This document shows, in pieces, positions 1 through 49,252 of a stretch of 64,000 nt of DNA. The stretch's first letter is position 1. Each line of letters starts with the position of its first letter. The notes beneath the pieces were generated by a model. That model was given only the letters and a program-made list of their open reading frames with translations, was not told the origin of the DNA and ran no database searches. Source of the DNA: Hemibagrus wyckioides. Taxonomy: Eukaryota > Chordata > Actinopteri > Siluriformes > Bagridae. The stretch spans positions 18,458,928 through 18,522,927 of the forward strand of contig NC_080711.1 of the NCBI RefSeq assembly GCF_019097595.1, read 5' to 3'. Position numbers and translations under genes: made by a program.

Positions 1-133
1 TCTCTCTGTAGTGTTAAATGAAATCAGGATTATAGTTAGGGCTTTTATTCACGTTTCATCCTTCTTCCAAAAGGAGGTGACTCATTCCTCCCAGACAGGG
101 GGCATAGTCAAACATACATCTGCAGGTGGGCAG

Positions 134-170
<37 letters not shown>

Positions 171-1230
171 GGCAAACCAGGAATCATGCAGATAAGATGA
201 AACTAATTCATTTATTCATTCCCATAACTAATTAATCATATTATTATTGTTATGAGTAGACTCAGCACTCTCTCTTTTCTGGAACTTTCTCCAGTTCTCA
301 CTTAAAGGTGCTTAAGCAGAGAGTAGGGCACTAGTAAAGCAAGGAGGGCACATTCTGGAGAGCAGGAGGGCAAACTTAAGAAGAGGTTGAGCATTTTCAG
401 GTAGGCTAACAGCACATTTAAGGAAGCGAGTGCTTTTGAGAGCCCTCTCATAACAGAGAGCAAGTGCACTAGAGTGGTTATTAGAGCGTGGCTCACCGTT
501 TAAGACAGGGCAAGAAAAAAATAAACCTGATGTTTTAAAACGCTTGCCTTTCCGATTCCTTTTAAAAAATCTCTTCATTTTAGAGCATAAGACAGAACTG
601 AAAAAAAGAAGCTGCACTTTTGAGTCAGGGAGGAAAATATATAAATATATCGATGTGAAGCTCTGGAAATTCTGCAGTAGTAACTCCCAGTCAGAGCTCT
701 AGAGTCGGTAAGAGGTCCGAGACGTCATAGCATCCTGAACGCATGACTAAAAAGGTGCTTCTACCTTTTATCAGAGGCATTATCAAGAGCCTGGATGATA
801 AGAGGTGGCAAGTCAGGTGTGTTCATCTAAAACGTGAGAGGTTTTAATCCAATCATCGATTGCCTTTGCCACAGTAAGTGGACTGCGTTGTTTGCGACTC
901 TTCTTGTGCAAACAAGACAACAAGACAGTCAACACTGTTAAGCTACGTTCACACATACTGCAGTTTTATCGCTGCAAGTCAGCAGTAGGCGTTCCTACTA
1001 CTGGTTGCCATAGCAACTTTTTTAAAAAATTGATCAGTAAGTGGTGCATTCCACTTGACAACAAATCAGTTTTCTTGTCGCTAAAATGAACCGTTCTAGA
1101 GGGAGATTTGGTTTGTGTATGAGCAGTGTGTGAGCTTCAGCAAGGATCACGGTGGTCGCTGCACATTGCAAGTATTTGCATAAAGTTCGACTTTTTGCAA
1201 TTTTCTCGCATTGCTGGACACGCCCATGTC
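1..1230. other. Intronic DNA left of the LINE; (TG)n at 134-170 and a possible dispersed repeat
   Basis: This should be intron of the PKC gene, since exon 4 is not found here. It holds a (TG)n microsatellite at 134-170. From about 941 to 1225 there is a segment starting near ACGTTCACACATACTGC that resembles a dispersed fish repeat, with a similar GTGTTCACACATTTTCCCTC start near 8926. I see no coding exon. Confidence 0.4.
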
Positions 1231-3090
1231 TAGTCAAAGTCAAAGTCAAAGAAGCTTTATTGTCACTTCAACCATATATAGCAGATGCAGTACACAGTGA
1301 AGTGAAACAACGTTCCTCCTAGACCAAAGGTGCTACTGTACACATAAAGACAAAGTACAGTGACGCAGACAAACATAGAGCTATAACATAAAGATAAAAA
1401 AATATATATAAAACTATAATTTAAAAATTAAAATTAAACTAAAAAAAATTAAACTATACTTAAACTATACTTAAGGTACAATCTTTAAGACATACAACAG
1501 AAGTGCACAGGAAGACAAAACAAGACAAGACAGTGCAGACAAACAACATATAAGCCGACTTTGTGAAAAGACCAAGACAATATTAGACAATGAAAGAACA
1601 GTGTATACAGTGATTGCAGTTATTGCAATTATTAAAGTGACACATGTAACAAGACTAATATAAATATAAATATGAAGTGAAACGTAAAGTGGCATGTGCG
1701 TGCAGGACATTTAGTGTGTGTGTGTGTGTATGTGTGTGTGTGTGTCTGACTATGTCCAGCACAGTCTAGTTCTTTTTTGTGCGTGTGTGTTATGTATGTG
1801 TGTGTGTCCGTGTCCAGCACAGTTCAGTTCTCCTTTGAGATCAGATCTTGGTTGTACGTGTCTGTGTGTGTGTGTGTGTGTCCAGCTCAGCTCAGTTCTC
1901 TGTTGAGATACCTGACTGCCTGAGGGAAGAAACTGTTCAACAGTCTGGTTGTGCGGGTCCGAATGCTTCGGCACCTCTTTCCGGATGGCAGGAGGGTGAA
2001 GAGTGTGTGTGAGGGGTGTGTGGGATCATCCACAATGCTGTTAGCTTTGCTATGCAGCGTGTGGAGTAAATGTCTGTAATAGAGGGAAGAGAGACTCCGA
2101 TGATCTTCTCAGCTGTCCTCACTATACGCTGAAGGGTCTTGCGATCCGAAACGGTGCAATTTCCAAACCAGGCAGTGATGCAGCTGCTCAGGATGCTCTC
2201 GATGGTCCCTCTGTAGAAGGTGGTAAGGATGGGAGGTGGAAGATGACCCTTCCTCAGCCTTCGCAGGAAGTAGAGACGATGCTGGGCTTTCTTGGTGATG
2301 GAGCCAAGGAATTTGGTGCTCTTGACGATCTCCACGATGGACCCATCGATGTTCAGTGGAGAATGGTCACTCTTTGTTCTCCTGAAGTCAACAACCATCT
2401 CTTTAGTCTTGTCGACGTTCAGAGACAGGTTATTGACTTTACACCAGGCTGCTAGTTGTTGCACCTCCTCTCTATACGCTGACTCGTCGTTCTTACTGAT
2501 GAGACCCACCACGGTCGTGTCATCGGCGAACTTGATGATATGGTTGGAGCTGTGCATTGCTGCACAGTCATAAGTCAGCAGAGTGAACAGCAGTGGACTG
2601 AGCACACAGCCCTGAGGAGCTCCAGTGTTCAGAGTGGTGGTGCTAGAGATGCTGTTCCCGATCCGGACTGACTGAGGTCTCCCAGTCAGGAAATCCAGGA
2701 TCCAGTTGCAGAGGGAGGTGTTGATGCCTAGCAGACTCAGCTTCTCGATCAGGTGCTGAGGAATGATCATATTGAATGTTGAACTGAAGTCAATAAACAG
2801 CATTCGTAGGTAAGTGCCTTTATTGTCCAGGTCTGTGAGGGCCAGATGGAGGGTTGTGGTGATGGCATCGTCTGTGGAGCGATTTGGACGATATGTGAAC
2901 TGCATGGGGTCAACTGAAGGTGGCAGCAGGTTCTTAATGTGCCTCATGATGAGCCTCTCGAAGCACTTCATGATGATGGGTGTGAGTGCAACGGGACGGT
3001 AGTCATTGAGACAAGACACTGGAGACTTCTTCGGCACGGGGACGATGGTGGTTGGCTTTAGGCACCAGCGCTCACTGTGGCTCATGTCAT
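1231..3090 (-). mobile_element. 5'-truncated L2/CR1-group (jockey-like) LINE with broken reverse transcriptase
   Basis: A 387-codon minus-strand frame (1937-3100) encodes the middle and end of a non-LTR reverse transcriptase. [29 protein letters not shown] and the catalytic FADD box (FADDTTVV) are visible. The frame is already inside the palm domain at its start, so the element is 5'-truncated near 3090. About 17 residues are missing after KSTKFLG, and a one-base deletion near 2055 shifts the frame before the usual C-terminus. The 3' UTR continues to about 1231 and ends in a short (GACTTT)n-type repeat, as in L2/CR1 elements. The exact subfamily (for example Rex1/Babar versus L2) is not settled. 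Confidence 0.85.
1712..1885 (+). repeat. (TG)n tracts with a triplicated spacer in the LINE 3' region
   Basis: Three (TG)n runs (1712-1743, about 1782-1808 and 1862-1880) each precede a GTCCAGC-[AT]C-AG-type sequence followed by CAGTTCT or a close variant. The unit looks triplicated within the LINE 3' UTR. Confidence 0.55.
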
Positions 3091-4416
3091 TAAAAGTCAA
3101 TAGCTGAGTTGAAAATAAATGATCTCCATGACAGCTAGAAGTTTCTCACACTTGTAGTACGTGGTAACTGTGACAATCATGTTGATGTGAACAATAAAAA
3201 TATCCTAACCCTGTAGTACTGAGGACTACGCTAATACTGACGTATCTGAAAATGCAGCAAAGAAATGCACACTGAATCAAAGAACCTGATCATGAGACAA
3301 ATTTGTGTTGAAATAATAAGCTGTATCTGTATCGTGTCAAAAACAGCTTCCTCTAGAGAACACACACAGAGTATCTCTTCTAATTCCACCTAGATTTTTG
3401 AATAATCATTTTTTCCCCTCTCTTGCTTCACTATTTATTTATTTTTGCAAGACCCTGGCGTGTTTTGTAAGTCACTATTAAATCATGAGTGAAAGGAACG
3501 TGGCAATAAACATTAAACGTCGCTCATGTTCTGTAAAATGTTGACAGTTCTGATCAAAACCTCTTTAAATCTATAAGCCGTTTCTATCCACTTGCATTAT
3601 TTAGCACTGCATTTTCACCCAATCCCTTATCATCAATCTTTCAGTCTAAAATATTGTAATTCCTGCAGCCAAAAATGTTTGCTTTTGCTGCAGCTGCATT
3701 TTTTGTGTTAAATACAAGTGAATACCAGTGAATTAAATACCAGTGAAGACTCAATTGTAATCACTTTCTATGATAGCTGTACTTGTGTATCGCAGATTTG
3801 CTTCACAAAATCCCGAAATCCTGGATGGACTGATTTTTGATACATTCACCCTTCATAGATTACAGTTCTTAAAAAAGTGGTTGGCTGGAAAAAAAAGGAA
3901 GAATCAATTAGATCCCCGACCAAAATAATGAACTAGAACCGAACTTAAAGACAAAAGTAGAATCAGGTCTATAAATAATTATGATGGAATTAATAATCTT
4001 CTGCTGTTTCGAATTACGGCTCTTAAAGAGGTAATGGATCCACGGATGCAGAGCCAGAATAGGTTTCTATACACACATATATAGATATATATATAGATAT
4101 ATATATGCTTGCTGCCAGGCTGAATATATTGTGCTCCATGAGCCAGACACGCACTGTTTACAATGCAAACTTACAGCATGACTCAGAGGTCAACTGTCAA
4201 GTCTCAGAAAGAGCTGAAAGTGTGTGTATCTCTGTGACGGGTTCAGACAGGAAGCACACTGATCACAGCGGTTGTTCCCTAACACACTACCGCGCTGTCC
4301 ACCCCACTGATAACAGGCGAAGAACCACGGACCTTCTGCATCCCTGAGACAGATAACCAGCTCTGGGAAGCAGAGACACAGCCAGGAAGGAGGAAAGAAA
4401 AATAAAGTATACTCAC
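3091..4416. other. AT-rich intronic DNA, no gene seen
   Basis: The sequence is AT-rich and unique-looking, with a short (TATAGA)n-like stretch near 4077-4107 just before PKC exon 3. No exon with matching splice sites is recognised. Confidence 0.5.
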
Positions 4417-37200
<32,784 letters not shown>

Positions 37201-37214
37201 GAGTAAGTGCTGAC

Positions 37215-37416
37215 TATGAGTCACTCCTCCAGCTCCTCCACTTTTTCCTTCAGGTCAAAACTAACCACCATGGCACATTTGATGGATTGATCATTTTTGA
37301 CTACACACACTGCCACCTGCAGGCCACACCGAATACTGTGATCACTCCAGATAACCTCCAGGGATAGTGTGAAACACCTGGATAGCTCATTATTCATGCG
37401 CAACGCAGTGACAGAT
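37215..37416 (-). other. Exon-like open segment of unknown identity
   Basis: An acceptor-like CTCTAACACAG ends at about 37417. It is followed in frame by about 64 codons ending KEKVEELEE and a TGA stop. The segment reads like real protein (for example LEVIWSDHSIRCGLQVAV and AMVVSFDLKEKVEELEE) and would be a terminal coding exon. I do not recognise the family and find no partner exon between it and smarce1. It could be a decayed gene fragment or chance. Confidence 0.25.
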
Positions 37417-37804
37417 GATGTACTGTGTTAGAGTAAATGCTATCATCATGTAGAGATCTCTGCCTGAAACCTCACCAAGATGGCACCTGTTCCAAAAGAT
37501 ATGGAACCCTGGCTATTATCCGAGGTTCATAAAACCGGTTACGTTTATAACCGGTGTTATATTTCACCTCTATTAACTGCCATATGAAACAACTGGATGA
37601 TGTTTGAGGAACAAGACTCACCTTAGGACAACAATTAAATGTTCCGAGAGATGATCTGACCACCCAGGTTGACTTCCTGAAGTGGCACACCTCTAAATAA
37701 TGTGCATGAGCAGATGTTTTTCATAGAGTGGCATGTCACAGAAGGGGTTGGATGTTCATCGAGTCTATCGGCTATATGTTGTCTACAAAGGACCGTTGTG
37801 CGTG
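37417..37804. other. Intergenic DNA, no gene seen
   Basis: No splice-supported exon. A small palindrome-like ACCGGTTACG...ATAACCGGT lies near 37532-37556. Confidence 0.35.
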
Positions 37805-37945
37805 CAGCATTTTCATTCCAATCACTGGATTCTACCAGTTGATCTTGGCTTTCAGTAGACTAAGGTGTGGCTTCTGCTTGGTTGGAATGAAAACCAGTTC
37901 CCACACTGGCCCCTTCTGGATAACACTGGACACCCCTGCTTTAGG
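37805..37945. mobile_element. MITE-like short repeat
   Basis: ATTTTCATTCCAATCACTGG, CAGTAGACTAAGGTGTGGCT and TTGGTTGGAATGAAAACC-like sequence followed by GATAACACTGGACACCCCTG match a short nonautonomous repeat common in fish. TTTTCATTCCA and TGGAATGAAAA form an internal inverted repeat. Confidence 0.6.
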
Positions 37946-38114
37946 AGATGTCTAATATCTAGCAGCCCATTATGACTTGGTAAGTCCAGCCAGTAAGGTG
38001 ACCACCATTTATGGAAATGATTCTACTTAAAGTCTTGAGTCTCTTTGTCTTAACTGCAGAATTCTGTGCAATAATGGATGACTCAAGGGTAGAAAAGTAA
38101 AAGTGTATTTAAAT

Positions 38115-38285
38115 TTATGCCATTTTTCAGAAACCCTTATCCAGAGTGACTTACATTTATCTCATTTATAAAACTGAGCAGTTGAGGGTCCAGCAGTGGC
38201 AGCTTGGTGGCCCAAGGATTTGAGCTCGCAACCTTCCAATCAGTAGTCCAGTACCTTAACGTCTGAGCTGTCACTGCCCATATAA
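38115..38285 (+). mobile_element. tRNA-derived SINE-like repeat
   Basis: CAGAGTGACTTACATTTATC, GCAGTGGCAGCTTGGTGGCC, TTGAGCTCGCAACCTTCCAA and CTGAGCTGTCACTGCCC are successive landmarks, in the opposite orientation to 7491-7605. A further tail piece (CACTCTGGATAAGGCCATCT) lies at 39600-39620. Confidence 0.55.
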
Positions 38286-40019
38286 GGTACAGTGTGCCAT
38301 CTTGGCTTTTCAAAGAACTTGAGTGGCCTGCACAAGCCCATGACCACACTGAAAACCTTCAAGATAAACTGGAAGTAGGTGTCCACATATTGACCAGTAT
38401 CTGTCTAGCTATCTATCTACCATCCTCCCTTTCATAAACAGCCACATAGCTTGACCACAACCATGAAAATATTATTATATGGATATAGGATATACTAAAT
38501 ATAGTGTACATGAATGTTCACTCTGAGGAGCCAGGGTTTAATATTAAACTATGAGTAAATATACAAATAAAGCCTACGCTGTGATCTGAAATGGCATAAG
38601 AATTGACAGTGACATAGGGCACTTTGTGTATGTACTGCATCAACTTTTTTATATGAAACTTGATCCAGAAAAAATTTGCATGGCAAATAATTGAAGCATC
38701 ATAGACGAGGCATCATTCACTGTTTCCTTAATGTCACCAAGTGGGATTTTGCACTTTATGAGGACCACATATTCATATTTTTCCTTATTTTTGGGTAATG
38801 ACACTGACCTCAAATCTTCATATATCAGTGTCAGAATCCAAACCTTTATTTAGTTATACTGCTGTATTTAAGTTACAGTGTGCTCTTGGTGTGCCGTGCT
38901 GAGCGTGGTATTGGTGGTCAGCAGACTTGGTTTCCTCTGGCTTACACTTGAACATGTGTGTATGGAGGAAGCAGCAGTCAGGTCATGCCTCACACTGCAC
39001 AATTACAGAGCAGCAGCCTCACTATCTGTATGTCTGTGTCTGAGAGAGCCGGCACTGTAACATATGCAAAAACCCTTCATGACACAGTCAAGCGCTAGAC
39101 CTACACATGTATGTGTTTCGGCAGAGTTCGTGTTTTATAAGGCTGTGAAGGTGAGATATACACAGCCACAGACAAAGAAAGAGATAAAGTCCAAAAATAA
39201 AGTGAAAAAAGGCGATGAAAAATGGGAAGAACGAAAGACAGAGAAGAAATATACAGTGTCAAAGTTTGCCTGCTTCATGGATTCTGGATAAGTGGATTGT
39301 TTTGTAATCAGACAATATCAGAAACTGAGCACACTTAACTTCCAAACCAGATCAGAAATGAACCCTTCTTGATGCACTGCCCCCTGCTGGACAACACCAG
39401 GACGCAGCTTCTGCACACTTTGTCCATTGACACACCCCCAGTGCTAATATTCCAGTAATATTTCAATGTCATCTTGTGATTGTTGTGTCTGAGTAATTAT
39501 GTCCTCACAGAGTTTTTAGACTGATGGTAGTATTCTTAGTCTGTGACCTAGTGAACCAGTGAAACATTGATGTTCACACACAAAGCACTTCTATAACTCA
39601 CTCTGGATAAGGCCATCTGCCAAAAAGCCTAAATGTAAATAGTGGAGGTTTAGTTATTGGTATTCTGCAAGAAAATTTGTGATCCTTTCCTTTCAAGGAG
39701 CAGTTACCTCAGTTTGTAGATAGACTGTGATTGTGAATATCACCTTATTTGCTCACTCATTGAAACTGGGCAGGATAAGTTCAGGCAACATTTTTTTCCA
39801 TTTTTTATTTGTCAAATTTTGGGTGTATCTGTGGCCACTGTATGCCCAGATTCCTGTTCTTGGCTGATAGGAGTGGAGCCCAGTGTGGTTTTGTAGGCCA
39901 TATCCCAGCTAGGTTGCATGTGATGTGTTGGGAGATGCTTTTCTGTTCAGAAAAGAGGTGTAAATAGTGGTCATTTGAGATACCATAGCCTTTCTCCTTT
40001 GACCTATTGGATTACATAA
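38286..40019. other. Intergenic DNA, no gene seen
   Basis: Short open frames only. A SINE tail fragment is at 39585-39640. The rest shows no recognisable feature. Confidence 0.4.
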
Positions 40020-40730
40020 CCACTGCACCACTAGTATAGCCAGGAATCACAGTGTGGGTGGGCCCAGAGAAAATTGGGTGGGCCTAGCCTAAAATGCATT
40101 TTTGATCAAAATAATCCAACACAGCTACACCTGCTTGAATGAAAACCACCATTTAATCAGAGCATAAGCCTGTATGTCATAGTAAGCCGTGTTAAGAACA
40201 TAACGATAAGAACAGCATGAGCACGGCGGCCACACCACACACACACACGCGCACGCATCTGACCGACGCGCCGCAACACCATTATCAAAGCAGGGCAGTA
40301 TCGGACACTATGTAAACTCATCTCATTATATGACTCAACGGCCATATAAACCACATGAAATGAACAACAATGACTATACAACTACATAGTAGGAAAAGAT
40401 AGATTGGCTTACTTTTACACTGGTGTGTAGGGGAGGTACACGCTGGAGAATAAAGTGCTGCTGGTGATGGAGTAAAAGCTGAATGAACACTAGCAGATCT
40501 CTTCACTGCTCGAGATCGATGGCTCCTGAACATCGGAATTATCTTCCTCCTCCGGCTGCACACAACACCTTTTTGACACAAACTTTCATTTTAGTTTAAC
40601 ATGCACTTAAACTTTGGTCACCCTCTGTGAAATGTGCTCGGTGTGGGGGGCAGAAAGTACAAAAATTGACTCAACTGACTGGGTGGGCTGACTGACAGGT
40701 GGGTGGGCCATAGCTACGCGACTGCACTGC
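40020..40730. mobile_element. Possible nonautonomous DNA transposon (hAT-like ends)
   Basis: GTGGGTGGGCCCAGAG with a second GGGTGGGCCTAGCC at the left end, and GGTGGGTGGGCCATAGCTAC at the right end, face each other. The outer ends (GCACCACTAGTATAGCCAGG and, reversed, GCAGTCGCGTAGCTATGG) are roughly complementary. This fits short terminal inverted repeats of a fish element about 0.7 kb long. No transposase is seen. Confidence 0.35.
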
Positions 40731-41273
40731 ACCAACAGTGTGTATATTAACTTAAGCTCTTAACCAGTATCTGCATTTTTTGGTATGGTACAGCTGAAAT
40801 ATGAATGAGCAGGTGGAAGGTGAGTGTATCTTGGCAAAGTAGTGGTATGCTACCATGAAAATGACAGCAGACCAATAGTGTCTACTCATAAACTGTTTAC
40901 ATTACTTGGGTTTCTGTCAGAAATTTCCTACTGGTGATTTTAGCTCAGACAGTGTCCAAGTGTTTAATGCACCTTTGTGATGCCTTCACGCTTTGAGAAA
41001 CCTTGTAGTTGGTGCCACTGACCTGTGCTAGTTTCATTCAGATATGGCCAGGTTATGAAACAGACCATCACATTTGATATTCTTAGAAAAGTTCAGCCCT
41101 CATCAACAGGTATACACTACTGAATAAAGATAGAAATTGTAGTCAGCATTTTCTGTGTACCTGAGTTTATGGAGCTGCATTACGGACTACAGGAAACAGA
41201 AGTTTCAGATGAGACTGCAGGAGAGCCAGAGACACAGATGCCAGAGACACAGATGTTAAGACATATAAATCAC
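40731..41273. other. Intergenic DNA downstream of smarce1
   Basis: No recognisable feature apart from a duplicated CCAGAGACACAGATG near 41226-41256. Confidence 0.35.
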
Positions 41274-41753
41274 TTTATTGGGTAATACATCATAATACAA
41301 AACGGCTGCATGTAACGAGAATGTGTATGCTAACAACCTAATGAGATGGCTGACCATCTCACCTGCGCTTTACGGCAATATCCTGCCAAGATATGTAATC
41401 AGCTGAGTGAAAGAATATCAGGAAAATAAAAGATGGAAGAAATTAGGCTACCTAAAACACAGTCTACAGCTAATTAAGGTTTCAAATTGAGAGAAAAATT
41501 CTGAAGGGACATGAGCACGGAAGGAGCAAAATGAATTTTTTTCTAGACTTTATAACACCTGGCACTGGTAAAAATGGGAAATTTCTTTAATGAAGTGAAG
41601 ATCTAATAATAACCCAAAGACTCTGATAGCTTGGGTCACACGTTCCTTTTGAATTATATATTACCTTTTTAACTCGCAATGCTAAAAGGTCATACATAAT
41701 TTAATTTTTTGTAGGCCCAATGCAGAAATGTGTGAGGTACCGTCTGTTTTATT
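41274..41753 (-). terminator. Candidate smarce1 polyadenylation signals
   Basis: On the minus strand, AATAAA occurs at 41753-41748 (about 170 nt past the stop) and at 41279-41274 (about 650 nt past the stop). Either could end the mRNA; sequence alone does not choose. Confidence 0.4.
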
Positions 41754-41923
41754 AAAGCAAATTTTAAAGAGGCATGTTTAATTAGTGAGTGTTACAATTG
41801 GCTGGGGGGTAAAATTAAAACAATAATAAAAAAAAAAAGAAAAATATGGCGGTGTCCTCTTTGATTTCGGTGCATGTCAAGGTTCAGAGGATGTACACGC
41901 TCAGGAGAGTGGGGTATGCTCAG

Positions 41924-46436
<4,513 letters not shown>

Positions 46437-46485
46437 TTTGTTGGCAGGATTTTTGACGATATCAGGCTAATTCCATCATTTGGTT
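46437..46485 (-). other. smarce1: smarce1 5' UTR part of the start-codon exon
   Basis: Continuous with the 7-nt coding piece; an acceptor TTTTTTCCAG sits directly above 46485. No other ATG in frame precedes the start without a stop. Confidence 0.65.
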
Positions 46486-47668
46486 CTGGAAAAAAAGGGG
46501 GAAAAAAATACATAAGATTTAAATCGATACGGTTCGCTGAATTTGCAAGACTTCAACACAGCTGTAGAAAAAAAAAAATACAAAAATACACACACAAAAA
46601 TAAACAAAATAAATAAAACATTATAATTATATATATAATTATTCCGGACCGGAAGTCTACTTTTTAAACAAGGGTATTCAGCCACTCGGTACACTTGCGC
46701 TGGTGGCATTGTGTATACCAAGTGTACACAATATTTTACATATTTTCGAATTAATCTGAACAAGTAAAAATAAAACAAAAACTTTTAGACATTAGACGTT
46801 TAAAGACTTTTAACGTAAGAGAGTATTTATAGAGAGAACAGATCCGGCTTGAGGATTATTTTCACTCACATACGAAGCTAATATAGCAAATAGCACAATT
46901 ATCCTTAGCTAAACATTCAGGTTGGAACCAAATTACCAGGCCAGCCTAATTTAACAACTTGTTTCAACAACAAAATGTTATTTTTATTGATTAATTTTGT
47001 TTATAAAAAAAAAAAAAACCCGAATCCCTTGGATTTGTATTGTGTATTTTCTGCACTCGAAAGACCCCACACAGGGCTGTCCCTTCCGCCTGAATTAAAA
47101 ATAATAAGCATTCCGTTCTGGCCCTGTTCATGTTAACGGGGAAAAAAACTTTAATTTCCTAATAACTTATAAAAATTCAAACAGCTGCAACTGTTTTATA
47201 ATCGTTGAAGTATATATAAAGGAATCATTAAAAAGCGATTTCGCTAAACGTGACATAAAACCGTTTAGGAGCTGTAGGCGCAGTGACACGGCTGGGTAGC
47301 TAACGCTAGTGCCCACTTTAATGTACTAACTAGAATTTATCTCTCATACGTTATATTTTATAATCTGTAGTGTTTCTAAATGTTGCTCGGTACAAAACAT
47401 CCATCTTTAATCGATACAATTAAGAGATATAAATTGTAGATAAACTGGTTTCATTGAAACGTTAGCCAGCAGTGGACCTCCAAAAAAAAAAGCTACCTAG
47501 TTAGCCTACACCCGTGACAAAAACCGAGCCGATTTAGTAACAGTACTGAACAAAAACTGATAGAATTGCGAGTTGATCTACTAAGAATACTCTTCATAAT
47601 CAATTTAAAGTTTATTTTACAAAATTTAATCATACCTAGGATTACAATTCCAACTAAAGATTACTCAC
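46486..47668 (-). other. smarce1 5' intron, no further exon seen
   Basis: AT-rich intron sequence between the two noncoding exon candidates. Confidence 0.5.
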
Positions 47669-47715
47669 CCGCACTCCTTTGTTCCCCTCAGAGCTCCGTG
47701 TCTTCGGAACGGAAC
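47669..47715 (-). promoter_or_regulatory. smarce1: Probable first noncoding exon and promoter of smarce1
   Basis: On the minus strand, a GC-richer segment (ACGGAGCTCTGAGGGGAACA) ends at a perfect GTGAGT donor at 47668. This would splice to the acceptor at 46486. The tandem CTCF-like repeat begins immediately upstream. The transcription start is not resolved. Confidence 0.5.
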
Positions 47716-47876
47716 TCACTGCTGCCCCCTACTGTACAACCTAATATCACATATCAGTCTCACTGCTGCCCCTAGTGTACAACCTAATATCACATATCAG
47801 TCTCACTGCTGCCCCCTGGTGTACAACCTAATATCACATATCAGTCTCACTGCTGCCCCCTGGTGTACAAACTAAT

Positions 47877-47960
<84 letters not shown>

Positions 47961-48039
47961 CAGTCTCACTGCTGCCCCCTAGTGTACAACATAATATCAT
48001 ATGGCAGTCTCACTGCTGCCCTATAGTGTACACTCTAAT
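47716..48039 (+). repeat. 44-bp tandem repeat with CTCF-like core beside the smarce1 promoter
   Basis: The core GCTGCCCCCTGGTGTAC and variants occur at 47721, 47765, 47808, 47852, 47971 and 48015, with 43-44 bp spacing except where a (TA)n tract interrupts. A seventh, GCTGCCATCTAGTGGAC, is at 49273 on the far side of a LINE insertion; removing the insertion restores a 45-bp spacing. Confidence 0.92.
47876..47957 (+). repeat. (TA)n microsatellite inside the 44-bp array
   Basis: About 40 TA units have expanded from the AATATCATATATC part of one repeat unit. Confidence 0.95.
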
Positions 48040-49236
48040 CTTCTTCTTTCAGCTTTACCCTTCAGGGGTCGCCACAGCGAATCATCTCTCTCCACCTATC
48101 TCTATCTTCTGCATCCTCAACACTTGCACCCACTAGCTTCATAACCTCATTTATTACATCCATATACCTCCTCTTTGGCCTTCCTCTTTTCCTCCTGCCT
48201 GGCAGCTCCATGTCCAACATTCTCCTACCAATATACTCACTCTCCCTCCTCTGAACATGTCCAAACCATCTTAATCTGGACTTCCTAACTTCATCCCCCA
48301 AACATCCAACATGAGCTGTCCCTCTGTTGTATTCGTTCCTAATCCTGTCCAACCTTGTTACTCCCAAAGAGAACCTCAACATCTTCAGCTCTGCTACCTC
48401 CAGCTCTGACTCCTGTCTCTTCCTCAGTGACACTGCCTCTACACCATACAGCATGGCCGGTCTCACCACTGTCCTGTACACCTTCCCCTTGATTCTAGCC
48501 GATATTTTTCTATTTCACAGAACTCCCGACACCTTTCTCCACCCATTCCAACCTGCCTGCACTCGCTTCTTTACCTCTTTCCCACACTCTCCATTACTCT
48601 GGACTGTTGACCCCAAGTACTTAAACTCCTGTACCTTCTTCACCTCTTCACCCTGTAATCTTACTGTTCCACTTCCCTCCCTTTCATTCACACACATGTA
48701 CTCAGTCTTACTACGACTGACTTTCATTCCTCTTCTCTCCAGCGCAAACCTCCATCTCTCCAGGTTTTCCTCCACCTGCTCCCTGCTCTCACTACAGATC
48801 ACAATATCATCTGCAAGCATCATTGTCCAAGGAGACTCCTGTCTGACAACTGGTCCATCACCATAGCAAACAGGAAGCGGCTCAGAGCCGATCCCTGATG
48901 CAGTCCCACCTCCACTCTGAACTCCTCTGTCTGCCCTACAGCACACCTCACCACTGTCCTGCTCCTCTTATACATGTCCTGCACCACTCTGACATACTTC
49001 TCTGCTACTCCTGACTTCCTCATACAGTACCACAGCTCTTCTCTTGGCACCCTGTCATATGCTTTCTCCAGGTCTACAAACACATAGTGCAACTCTCTCT
49101 GACCATCCCTATACTTCTCTATCAAAATTCTCAAAAATTGCATCTGTTGTGGGCATGAAGCCATACTGCTGCTCACAAATTTCCACTACCTTCCTTAACC
49201 TAGCTTCCACTACTCTTTCCCATAGCTTCATTGTAT
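48040..49236 (-). mobile_element. 5'-truncated RTE-like LINE with 16-bp target-site duplication
   Basis: Minus-strand frames (48820-49176, 48515-48946, 48062-48481) together cover a reverse transcriptase from [17 protein letters not shown] through the LADDIVI box to a C-terminal RWFGHVQRRESEYIGRRML and RGRPKRRYMDV stretch, ending IRCGDP. Frameshifts separate them. The 3' end has the tail GCTGTGGCGACCCC...GAAAGAAGAAG. TAGTGTACACTCTAAT is found at 48024-48039 and again at 49237-49252, a perfect target duplication. It is 5'-truncated and inactive. RTE/Expander-like is my family call. Confidence 0.88.
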
Positions 49237-49252
49237 TAGTGTACACTCTAAT

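Noticed and set aside
1937..3100. 387-residue host gene
   Set aside because: It is the reverse transcriptase of a truncated LINE with FADD and [10 protein letters not shown] motifs.
48327..48866. 179-codon plus-strand frame
   Set aside because: Antisense of the RTE-like LINE reverse transcriptase.
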